Part shown: in pieces, positions 1 through 7,953 of the stretch
Position numbering within the stretch: the stretch's first letter is position 1
Layout: each line of letters begins with the position of its first letter
Source of the DNA: an uncultured Prevotella sp.
Lineage (GTDB): Bacteria; Bacteroidota; Bacteroidia; Bacteroidales; Bacteroidaceae
DNA: 42,797 bases
Direction: 5' to 3'
NCBI GenBank assembly: GCA_934256705.1
Contig: CAKQPF010000030.1
Coordinates: 1-42,797, forward strand
The notes under the pieces: generated by a model
What the model was told of the DNA's origin: nothing
Seen by the model: the letters and a program-made list of their open reading frames with translations, nothing else
The model's database searches: none
Made by a program: the position numbers and the translations under genes

Positions 1-79
1 GGTCGTTGGTTGTAGGTTATCGGTAGAATAGTAGTAACTTACCAACAACCAACAACCGACAACCGACAACCAATAACCC
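1..79. repeat. Inverted heptamer-array repeat, copy A (cut by window edge)
   Basis: The left arm (about 1-24) is G/T-rich with GGTTGTN-type heptamers. A short spacer follows, and the right arm (about 43-78) reads CAACAAC, CAACAAC, CGACAAC, CGACAAC, CAATAAC in unbroken 7-bp register. The two arms are broadly complementary, so the element could fold into a long imperfect hairpin. It lies immediately beyond the stop codon of the minus-strand glycosidase. Related copies are at 2984-3028 (one arm only), 5294-5473, 12781-12920 and 38731-38839. Confidence 0.85.
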
Positions 80-80
80 C

Positions 81-2978
81 CTACAGCTTCATAGCCTTCT
101 TCAGTTTATCCACGGCAGCATTGATCATGTCGTGGGTGCCACTGCCGTCAGTGACGTATTTCTGCACCATTCTGCCGTAGTCGAAGGCTTCGCGTATCTC
201 GCTTGCAGCCTTCTCATCCGGCCATCCGATGCGGCGAAGCAGACCGGAAAGCTCGCGGAGATCTTCCATTTCGGCAAGGTTTCCCGGGCGCATGGTGTTG
301 ATGGCACGGTTGAGGATGGCGGTAGTGCCCTCCACCTCGTCCTCGCTTGCCTTCTTCTCGCCCTTCGCGATGAGCTGTTGCGCCTGATTCATCACATCAA
401 TCATGCGCTTGTAGCCGTGCGGAGCCCACGGAGCATACTCAGGCACTTTCTGCGCAAGGGCATTCCATTTCTCCTGCTCGCTCTTGCGCTCCACGGTGAT
501 ATTCAGGAGCGAACGCAGTTCGGTGAAGTCCACCTTGCTCTTCTTTGCCTTCCTGCCCTTTGCGTCAGTGACGTTGATGCGATAGTAATGCGTGCTGTTG
601 GCGTTGCGGTAATAGTCCGGTTGGAACACCTTTCCGTCCATGTTCAGTGTCAGGAGGTTAGCTCCGGCACCCGTGGTAACGCCGTCCGACGGTCCTACGG
701 TCACCTTGTCGAGCTTTGAGTCGACGTTCAGAGTGGCCTGGTTCCACGTCACAGCGCCTGTGCCTGCCATCACCAGAGGGCCATACATGAGCGTTCCCAC
801 CCATGCGCTCTTCAGCGGAGTGCCGTCCATGCTTGCCACACGGCTCGACAGTTTGTCAGCGCCATATTCGATATGCTTGCTGAAAGGCATGTCGATTTCT
901 ATCATGTCGCCTGCTTTCCAGTGGTTTTGTTCCAACTGGATGTAACTGCTTGGCTTGTATTGCTTTGCCACTTCCTTGCCGTTTACCTTCACGGAGAAAC
1001 CCTGAGTAGCCCAGTAAGGCACGCGGAGCTTGATGCAGAAATTGCCTTCGCCCTCGGCTATCCTGATGACGGAATGCTGGGCAGGCCATTGACATTCCTG
1101 CCTGATGGTGAGCCCTTTAGCCTTCCAGTGGAGGGTGGTAGGCATATAGAGTCCCACCCATAGCGTGTCGTCATTGGCAAAATAAGCCGACTGCTGGTAT
1201 TTGGTGTGGTTCTCCGAGCCCGTTCCTCCACAGCAGCTGCTCTGCGGAGTCTCGTTGCCGAACGGCTTTGTGGCATTCAGTCCCACGGCATACTGGTAGC
1301 AGGTCTGGTATTTATCCGGATTGAGCGAACCGATAATCTGATTGTAGAGCGTGCGTTCGATGTAGTCCAGATACTGCGCATTGTCAGGATCGTAGCAGTT
1401 GAGGTCCTTCGTGAGCTTCAGGAGATTATAGGCACAGCAGGTCTCATTGATGTCAGGATAAGCCACAGACTCGCCTTCCTGCAGTCCGTTGGTAGCCATG
1501 CTGAGAATCTGCGTGTATGGCTGTCGGAACATTTCTCCATTTCCCACGCCGCCCATAGCGTACATATATCTGCCCTGTATCAGTTGCCAGAAGTTGAGCG
1601 AGAGGTTGTAATAGTAAGGCTTATGGTTGCTCTTGTAGCTTCTCAGCGCACCAATAATCATCGGAATGTGCTGGTTGGCGTGGCGTGTGCGTATGTCGTC
1701 GATGTTCTTGCTCAGCGGGTCGAAGAATTTCGGAGCGTCGAAGCAGTTTGCCGCTTCTATCAGCCGAGCCTTCTCCTGCGGGTCGTTGACCATCTCAGCG
1801 AGCCGTGCGAGGGACTCGCTCATGCCGCCCACTTCGCCAGCGATATACATATCCCACATCTCATAGCGGTTTCCCGGCTTTGCGCGGCGTTCGTCCTGCG
1901 TGCCGTCCTGCTTCACGTATGTGCGGTAATGCATTCGGTTCCAGACCCATAGTCCCATGTCCTTGGCTATGAGAATCGCCTTGTCGCATATCTCCTTGTC
2001 GTCGAAATAGGTGGCGATGTCTATGAGACCAGCCAACTGTTTGTGCACACTGTAGTATGGAGCCCATACCCAGTCGGAGTTGTTGTATGCGCGATACATC
2101 TCAATAAGGGCGCAGTGCTGTGCCGGAATGGCGTTGATGTATCCGTAGCCGTAGATTTCCGGATGCTTCTTGTATTCATCGAAAGCCGCCCATGTGCCCT
2201 TCATGTCCTTCAGTTCAGCCTCCGGAGCGAAGTCGCGTGCTTCCCAGTAACGCTTCATGTCATCCTTATAGACGAACGTAAGTTCCTGGCATTCCCTCAG
2301 TTCGTTGACCATTCTTGTGATGTTCTTTCTCAGTATGGCTTTCTGTTCGGGATTGTTTGTCACGGCGTATGCCTGCGCAATGGCAGACATATAGTGGCCG
2401 GAACCGTGCCCTTTGAGCTTGGTGTCGGGTGAATCCCATCCGTCGCTCTTGGTGTAGCCTTCAGTGCTGAGTCCGTAAGTGTCGCGGTAGTTGTACAGTT
2501 GCTGCGTCACGTCCCATGAACATATCTCGCTTATCGCCTCGTCACGGTTGTGTGTGAGTCGGTTGTCGCCGTCGATGGTCACGTCGGAGAGCGGGAAGGT
2601 GTGTGCCCTTTCCTGCTGTGGAGTCAGGTAATCCTGTGATACCACCTTTATCTCGGCCTTTATCGGGAAACCGTTGTCAGTCGTTTCATCGCCTATGATG
2701 AAGCCGCTGATTTCGTAATTGCTTCCGGCAGGATGCTTGCTTCCGTCGGCTTGCGTCACTTCATCGGCGAGGGGAGAATTGCTCCATCTCACCTGTCGAT
2801 ACTCGGAATGTCCGTCAGAATAGGTCACCCAAACGAGATTGGGCAGTCGCGGCACGGTGCCGGCAGGACAATCCACCACTACTGTCTCCACCTTGGAGAT
2901 GGTGCGGTAGTGTGCGGCTGTCGTCATGGCTGGCATGGATGCGACTCCTATTATTATTGCTATTGTTTTTGAAGTCAT
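81..2978 (-). CDS. Secreted GH127/GH146-like beta-L-arabinofuranosidase
   Basis: A 965-aa protein with an N-terminal signal peptide (MTSKTIAIIIGVASMPAMTTA), so probably periplasmic. The central region has the features of the DUF1680/GH127 clan of zinc-cysteine arabinofuranosidases: NGEMF with a candidate acid/base Glu, ETCCAYN (Glu512, Cys514) and SCCGG (Cys582, Cys583), which match in order the Glu, Cys, Cys-Cys set that binds zinc and supplies the cysteine nucleophile in characterised GH127/GH146 enzymes. The spacing and the flanking words differ from the classical GH127 at 7954-10428, so it may belong to GH146 or another DUF1680 branch. About 250 residues after the beta-rich domain are charged and helical, with no recognised domain. 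It is divergent from the GH97 gene. Family membership is well supported; the exact substrate is inferred. Confidence 0.88.
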   Translation of the reverse strand: MTSKTIAIIIGVASMPAMTTAAHYRTISKVETVVVDCPAGTVPRLPNLVWVTYSDGHSEYRQVRWSNSPLADEVTQADGSKHPAGSNYEISGFIIGDETTDNGFPIKAEIKVVSQDYLTPQQERAHTFPLSDVTIDGDNRLTHNRDEAISEICSWDVTQQLYNYRDTYGLSTEGYTKSDGWDSPDTKLKGHGSGHYMSAIAQAYAVTNNPEQKAILRKNITRMVNELRECQELTFVYKDDMKRYWEARDFAPEAELKDMKGTWAAFDEYKKHPEIYGYGYINAIPAQHCALIEMYRAYNNSDWVWAPYYSVHKQLAGLIDIATYFDDKEICDKAILIAKDMGLWVWNRMHYRTYVKQDGTQDERRAKPGNRYEMWDMYIAGEVGGMSESLARLAEMVNDPQEKARLIEAANCFDAPKFFDPLSKNIDDIRTRHANQHIPMIIGALRSYKSNHKPYYYNLSLNFWQLIQGRYMYAMGGVGNGEMFRQPYTQILSMATNGLQEGESVAYPDINETCCAYNLLKLTKDLNCYDPDNAQYLDYIERTLYNQIIGSLNPDKYQTCYQYAVGLNATKPFGNETPQSSCCGGTGSENHTKYQQSAYFANDDTLWVGLYMPTTLHWKAKGLTIRQECQWPAQHSVIRIAEGEGNFCIKLRVPYWATQGFSVKVNGKEVAKQYKPSSYIQLEQNHWKAGDMIEIDMPFSKHIEYGADKLSSRVASMDGTPLKSAWVGTLMYGPLVMAGTGAVTWNQATLNVDSKLDKVTVGPSDGVTTGAGANLLTLNMDGKVFQPDYYRNANSTHYYRINVTDAKGRKAKKSKVDFTELRSLLNITVERKSEQEKWNALAQKVPEYAPWAPHGYKRMIDVMNQAQQLIAKGEKKASEDEVEGTTAILNRAINTMRPGNLAEMEDLRELSGLLRRIGWPDEKAASEIREAFDYGRMVQKYVTDGSGTHDMINAAVDKLKKAMKL

Positions 2979-3305
2979 ATATTAGTTGGTTTTGGGTTGT
3001 CGGTTGTTGGTTTTGGGTTTTGGGTTTGAAATCTGATTGGATTTAGAAAAAAGATACACTTTCGTTCCTATAGTTTGCAAAATAAGTAAAAAAACGGCAC
3101 ATTTGCTAAAATAATCGTCCACAAAGGTGTTGTAATCGTGTAATGACATGGTTTCAGAACGATATTTTCATTCTTTTGGACTATATTTCCATCATTTATA
3201 TAATAGTATTAGTAAATTTGCTCCAAAAATGAAAAAGCGGCATTCCTGCTGTCTCCTTTGAAGCAAGAAGGAGCAATGAGGGAGCCGAACCAACCTAAAT
3301 CAGTT
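2979..3305. other. Intergenic region between divergent glycosidase genes
   Basis: This region holds a single-armed copy of the GGTTNNN heptamer repeat (2984-3028) just upstream of the minus-strand gene, then AT-rich DNA with a possible plus-strand -7 element at 3213-3220. No convincing minus-strand promoter was found, and no regulator gene, riboswitch or RNA gene is visible. Confidence 0.6.
3213..3220 (+). promoter_or_regulatory. Possible -7 promoter element for the GH97 gene
   Basis: TAAATTTG fits the Bacteroidota TAnnTTTG element. No TTG lies at the expected 19-21 bp upstream, so either the -33 is weak and an activator is needed, or this is a chance match. It would leave a leader of roughly 80 nt before the start at 3306. 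Confidence 0.4.
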
Positions 3306-5291
3306 ATGTTAAAAAATCTCTTTCTCATCACCACCTTATTATATATAGGGGCAACGGCATCAGCAGACAGCTATCAGGTGAAGTCGCCTGACGGAATGAT
3401 AGTGGCTGAAATCAATACTGATGACCACCTCTCACTGCGACTGAACCGTGCCGGCGAGGAAATAATGCCTAAATCATCAATAGGCATGACGCTCGAAGAT
3501 GGCACGGACATAGGGCGGAATCCGAGAGTGACAGCCAAGAGATTGTCCGGCCATAAGGAAACCATCACCGCGCCATTCCATCGCCAGCAGAGTTTTGAAG
3601 CCAGTTGTCAGGAGATGAACCTCAAGTTCGGGAATGGTTTCGGCATAATCCTGAGAGCCTATGACGAAGGAGTGGCTTACCGATTCTACACATATCGCAA
3701 GGGAAAGACCGTCATCCTCAATGAGACAGCCGCCTATCGGTTCGGTAAAGACAAGACAGCATGGCTGCCTTACACCACTACTCCCGAGAAGCCTTACGCG
3801 ATGGCTTTCCAGAATATCTACGACAAGACCACCCTCGACACGGCAAAGACGCTGCCGGCATTTCTCCCTGCCACCGTGGATTGCGGCAAGGCGAAGGTGA
3901 CAATCATGGAAAGCGACCTGAAGAATTATCCCGGGATGTGGCTGAAAGCAAACGGGTCGGAGGAAGACAACGCCGCCGGAATACTGAGAGCAGCCTTCGC
4001 TCCTTATCCGAAAGAGATGGCTTATTATTCCTGGAGACACATGAGCTACGTGAAAAGTGCCTGTGATTACATCGCCACAAGCACGGGAAAACGATCATAT
4101 CCGTGGCGTATCTTCGCCATTACGCAGAGCGATACGCAGATGCCGACGTGCAATCTCGTCTATGCTCTCGCCGAGCCAAGCAGGGTAGAGGACACTTCCT
4201 GGATAAAGCCTGGCAAGGTGGCATGGGACTGGTGGAACGACTGGAACCTGAAGGGTGTGGACTTCAAGGCTGGAATAAATTACGAAACTTACCGTTATTA
4301 TATAGACTTCGCCCACAATCACGGACTGGAATACATCGTGCTCGACGAGGGATGGTATGACTCCAAGTCAGGCACTATACTCCAGCCGATAGATGATATC
4401 CGGCTGCCGGAACTGATAGAATATGCCGACAGCAAGGGCGTAGGCATAGTGCTGTGGTCTGTATTCAATGTGATGGATGAAAATCTGGAGACCATCTGCC
4501 GAACTTATGCCGACATGGGCATAAAGGGATTCAAGGTGGACTTCATGGACCGTGATGACCAGACCGCCGTGGAAATGGTGGAAAGACTGGCTGACTGCAC
4601 TGCAAGGCATCATCTCATCCTCGACCTCCACGGCATCTACAAGCCGGTGGGACTCAACCGCACCTATCCGAATGTGCTCAATTATGAGAGCGTCTTCGGT
4701 ATGGAGGAATGCAGATGGACCGAGGCAAAGAACGATATGCCTCTCTATGATGTCACTTTCCCTTTCATCAGAATGATGGCAGGACAGGTGGATTTCACTC
4801 CGGGAGCCATGCGCAACGGAACGAAAGACAACTGGAAAGCCATCTATACCAAGCCTGTCTCAATGGGAACACGCTGTCATCAGGCCGCCTGCTACATCGT
4901 GCAGGACAGTCCGTTCACCATGCTGGCTGACGCGCCGACCAATTACGAGGCAGACAGACCGTTCACGGAATACATCGCTTCGCTGCCTGTAGTCTTCGAC
5001 AAGACCGTGGTCTTGCAGGGAAAGATAGGCGAATACATCGTCACGGCACGCCGGAAGGGCAGTGACTGGTATGTAGGAGGACAGACAAACTGGGATGAAC
5101 GCGACGTCATCGTCCATCTCGATTTCCTTCCGGAAGGCGACTATGAGGTCGTAATCATGCAGGATGGCATCAATGCCAATCATGATGCAGAGGACTATGT
5201 GATAAGGACTCACGCTGTAAACCGCAGTAATCTTTTTCAGATCCATCTCGCTTCAGGCGGTGGATTCGTAATCAAAATAATTAAAAAGTAA
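3306..5291 (+). CDS. GH97 retaining glycosidase, probable alpha-galactosidase
   Basis: The start at 3306 is preferred because it opens a clean signal peptide (MLKNLFLITTLLYIGATASA); the upstream in-frame ATG at 3258 would add 16 polar residues ahead of it. From 3306 the protein has 661 residues. It has the GH97 plan: an N-terminal beta-sandwich (about 20-280), a catalytic (beta/alpha)8 barrel with WDWWNDWN and EYIVLDEGWYD, and a C-terminal beta domain. Asp412 in FKVDFMDRDDQ and Glu467 in GMEECRW sit 3 residues before the positions I recall for the nucleophile (Asp415) and acid/base (Glu470) of the retaining B. thetaiotaomicron GH97 alpha-galactosidase. Inverting SusB-type enzymes lack that Asp. 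A retaining alpha-galactosidase-type enzyme is therefore more likely than a SusB alpha-glucosidase. It is followed on the same strand by GH43 and GH127 genes. Confidence 0.88.
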   Translation: MLKNLFLITTLLYIGATASADSYQVKSPDGMIVAEINTDDHLSLRLNRAGEEIMPKSSIGMTLEDGTDIGRNPRVTAKRLSGHKETITAPFHRQQSFEASCQEMNLKFGNGFGIILRAYDEGVAYRFYTYRKGKTVILNETAAYRFGKDKTAWLPYTTTPEKPYAMAFQNIYDKTTLDTAKTLPAFLPATVDCGKAKVTIMESDLKNYPGMWLKANGSEEDNAAGILRAAFAPYPKEMAYYSWRHMSYVKSACDYIATSTGKRSYPWRIFAITQSDTQMPTCNLVYALAEPSRVEDTSWIKPGKVAWDWWNDWNLKGVDFKAGINYETYRYYIDFAHNHGLEYIVLDEGWYDSKSGTILQPIDDIRLPELIEYADSKGVGIVLWSVFNVMDENLETICRTYADMGIKGFKVDFMDRDDQTAVEMVERLADCTARHHLILDLHGIYKPVGLNRTYPNVLNYESVFGMEECRWTEAKNDMPLYDVTFPFIRMMAGQVDFTPGAMRNGTKDNWKAIYTKPVSMGTRCHQAACYIVQDSPFTMLADAPTNYEADRPFTEYIASLPVVFDKTVVLQGKIGEYIVTARRKGSDWYVGGQTNWDERDVIVHLDFLPEGDYEVVIMQDGINANHDAEDYVIRTHAVNRSNLFQIHLASGGGFVIKIIKK

Positions 5292-5293
5292 TT

Positions 5294-5473
5294 ATGGTTG
5301 TGGGTTGTGGGTTATTGGTTGTTGGTTAGTTAGTGGTTATTGGTTGTAGGTTATTGGTTGTTGGTTTTTGGCAGTACAGTGTATAAACCAGAAAGCGACA
5401 AAGCATTCTAACCGACAACCCAAAACCAACAACCGACAACCTAAAACCAACAACCCCAAACCGACAACCCCCC
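5294..5473. repeat. Inverted heptamer-array repeat, copy C
   Basis: The left arm (about 5294-5369) is a run of GGTTGTG, GGTTATT, GGTTGTT-type heptamers. A spacer of about 40 bp follows, and the right arm (about 5411-5471) reads CCGACAA, CCCAAAA, CCAACAA, CCGACAA, CCTAAAA in exact 7-bp steps. It separates two co-oriented glycosidase genes, so a transcript running through would carry a long imperfect hairpin about 25 nt before the GH43 start codon. Register slippage among heptamers would permit many alternative pairings. Confidence 0.85.
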
Positions 5474-5496
5474 AAAAAAGAAGTTAGGTTAGTATT

Positions 5497-7944
5497 ATGG
5501 TAAATAAAAATTTAGTTTTATCAATTTTGATAGCAGCATCTGCGGCAGTGCCTGTGACAGGTACTGCCCAGAGCGTTGCTTACAATTCTCCAGGTGCCGG
5601 CAATCCGATTCTTCCAGGTTACTTTGCCGACCCTACTATCAAGAAATTCGGTGACACCTATTATATATATGCCACGACAGATGGCAGTGGAGCAGGCTTC
5701 GGTCCTGCCCAGTTATGGTGCAGCAAGGACTTCAAGAACTGGACTCTCATGCCGATGAACTGGCCCGACAGCCACTGGATATGGGCACCGGACGTGATGA
5801 GGAATGAGGCTGACGGTAAGTATTATTACCTCTATTGCCAGCCTTGCAAGCTGCATCTCGGTGTGGGCGACACGCCTCGCGGACCGTGGAAGAACGTGCT
5901 CGGCGAAAGTGAAGCGGTGCTGGTGGAGGACAGATTCGTCAAGAATGCCATCACCCTCGACGGCCAGACCTTCCGCGATGATGACGGTTCGGTGTATATG
6001 TATTGGGGAACATGGGGCATCTATCCGGGCTTCGGTTGCGGAGCAGGCAAGCTCAATCCCGACATGAAGTCATTCAGCGAGACAAAACTCATAGAGAATA
6101 CCGAGGTAAAGGACTTCTTTGAGGCACCTTTCGTGTTCAAGCGCAATGGCATCTACTACTTCCTCTACTCATGCGAGCACTGCGAAGACGCAAGTTACCG
6201 TGTGGATTATGCCACTGCAAAGAATCCGCTCGGACCGTTCACCTATCATGGCACCATCCTCAAGACCAATGCGGACGGCACCGTTCATGGACCGGGACAC
6301 AACTCAGTGCTGCAGGAAGGCGACAATTATTACATCGTATATCATCGCCATGACAATCCGCATTCCAACCGCGGATTCCATCGTCAGGTGGCTATCGACA
6401 AACTGGAATTCAATCCTGACGGCACGATAAAGGAGGTGGTGCCGACACATGAAGGCATCGACCTCAAGCCGGAGATGAAGGTGGCGAAGAATATTGCTTT
6501 CGGAGCGAAGGTCACAGCTTCGTCTTTCTATGACAAGGACTTCCGTCCGGAGTATGCCGTAGATGACAACAACGGCACACTTTGGCGCCCGCGCACCACC
6601 GGACAGGCATGGATCCAGCTCGACCTCGGCAAGAGACAGAGCATCAAGAGCATCTGGACACAGTTCGAATACGGCACGCAGTTCTATCAGTATATCATCG
6701 AGACATCCGATGACGGCAACCGCTGGACCACATTCTCCGACAAGAGAAACAACCGTCTGGCAGGTTCGCCTATGGTGGATTTCGGAGATGCGAAGGCACG
6801 CTACATCCGTCTTACCTACACCGGAGGACAGAAGAACGGCTTCGGAGGTGCGATATGGAACATCAAGGTCTATGGAAGCGTGGAGGATTCCGCTCCACAG
6901 CAGTGGGTAGGACTTACCGCTGCCGACTTTGACGGAACCTCATGGCACAACAATGGGGGAATGCTCGGTGGAGGATTTACCGTGGATCATGGCGTTGCCC
7001 TCATGGAAAGGATGGCTGGAAAGGATGCTGTCACACTGCAGCCGAACACCGTTCTCACGATGATTCATCCGCAGTTGGGCAATAAGCGCAAGCACACCCT
7101 GACAGCACAGGTGTGTGAAAACGGAATCTGGAGACAGATAGACGAGACAGACAGCCGCCTCGCCCTGACGGAAGGAAAACTGGAAATCAAGGCAGGAGGA
7201 AAGCAATTTTCCATCACCAACCTCCGTTATTATAACTGGGAGCAGGAGAATGCGGAGAAAGCATTTGATGCCAAGAGCAATATAGTGCGTGAAGAGGTGG
7301 CTGACAGGAATGTCCGCGGACTGGTGGTGGATATCAATGCCGATTACTACAACGAGGGCGACTACGTTCCTTTCATCAAGAACGGTTCGCCGCTCGATGT
7401 GCATCTGAAGGGAGCATTTGAGACAAGAAGCGACACAGCCACCATGGTCCAGCAGATAGAGGGCAGGAAAGCCTTCGCCTTTACAGGAAAGGAATCCTAC
7501 AGAAGCAACTTCATGCTGCCGCAAACACTGCGTGACAACGCTCCTTACACCATCGAAGCATGGATTCTCAATCCGGAGATGGATGTGAATGAATGCGTGG
7601 CGGACTTCACTTCCTCCCACAACGAACTGGAGAAACTCATGCTCGTCAACGGCACAGAGCCACGATGCGGAGTGATAAACCACTACGGTTGGTATGAGGA
7701 TGCCGGCTACAAGGAGATGAAGACCCTCGAAGGTAAATGGCAACACGTGTATATCTGCTTCGACGGAAGAATCGAAAGCGTGTATATCAACGATATGCTC
7801 GTCAGTCGGAAGGATATCCAGTTGCTCGTCAAGCCATCGCAATTCATGCTGCTTGGCAGAAACGCTGAGGAGGCATGGCCGTTCTCCGGCTATCTCCACT
7901 CGCTGAAACTGTGGGATGAATTTATTCCTTATAAAAACAAATAA
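5497..7944 (+). CDS. GH43 glycosidase with CBM32-like and LamG-like domains
   Basis: An 815-aa secreted protein with a signal peptide ending near TGTAQS. Residues about 35-320 form a GH43 five-bladed propeller. Asp45 in FADPTIKK is the expected catalytic base, an Asp in FRDDDGSVYMYWG (about 161-163) the pKa modulator, and Glu209 in FFEAPFVF the general acid. Residues about 331-463 form an F5/8-type C (CBM32-like) module (SSFYDKDFRPEYAVDDNNGTLW, RYIRLTYTG). The C-terminus (about 663-815) resembles a LamG/concanavalin-like sandwich (YTIEAWILNP, WQHVYICFDG). GH43 enzymes mostly cleave alpha-L-arabinofuranosides, beta-xylosides or beta-galactosides; I cannot fix the subfamily. The next gene begins 9 nt downstream, so the two are almost certainly cotranscribed. 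No separate promoter was seen in the repeat-filled gap upstream. Confidence 0.88.
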   Translation: MVNKNLVLSILIAASAAVPVTGTAQSVAYNSPGAGNPILPGYFADPTIKKFGDTYYIYATTDGSGAGFGPAQLWCSKDFKNWTLMPMNWPDSHWIWAPDVMRNEADGKYYYLYCQPCKLHLGVGDTPRGPWKNVLGESEAVLVEDRFVKNAITLDGQTFRDDDGSVYMYWGTWGIYPGFGCGAGKLNPDMKSFSETKLIENTEVKDFFEAPFVFKRNGIYYFLYSCEHCEDASYRVDYATAKNPLGPFTYHGTILKTNADGTVHGPGHNSVLQEGDNYYIVYHRHDNPHSNRGFHRQVAIDKLEFNPDGTIKEVVPTHEGIDLKPEMKVAKNIAFGAKVTASSFYDKDFRPEYAVDDNNGTLWRPRTTGQAWIQLDLGKRQSIKSIWTQFEYGTQFYQYIIETSDDGNRWTTFSDKRNNRLAGSPMVDFGDAKARYIRLTYTGGQKNGFGGAIWNIKVYGSVEDSAPQQWVGLTAADFDGTSWHNNGGMLGGGFTVDHGVALMERMAGKDAVTLQPNTVLTMIHPQLGNKRKHTLTAQVCENGIWRQIDETDSRLALTEGKLEIKAGGKQFSITNLRYYNWEQENAEKAFDAKSNIVREEVADRNVRGLVVDINADYYNEGDYVPFIKNGSPLDVHLKGAFETRSDTATMVQQIEGRKAFAFTGKESYRSNFMLPQTLRDNAPYTIEAWILNPEMDVNECVADFTSSHNELEKLMLVNGTEPRCGVINHYGWYEDAGYKEMKTLEGKWQHVYICFDGRIESVYINDMLVSRKDIQLLVKPSQFMLLGRNAEEAWPFSGYLHSLKLWDEFIPYKNK

Positions 7945-7953
7945 CTACAAGAT

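Noticed and set aside
3258..3305. Upstream ATG as the GH97 start
   Set aside because: It would place 16 polar residues before the signal peptide; the ATG at 3306 gives a normal exported N-terminus.
6940..7899. 319-codon open frame on the minus strand inside the GH43 gene
   Set aside because: It lies wholly opposite the LamG-containing part of a well-supported GH43 protein, has no promoter or family motif, and is explained by codon bias on the other strand.
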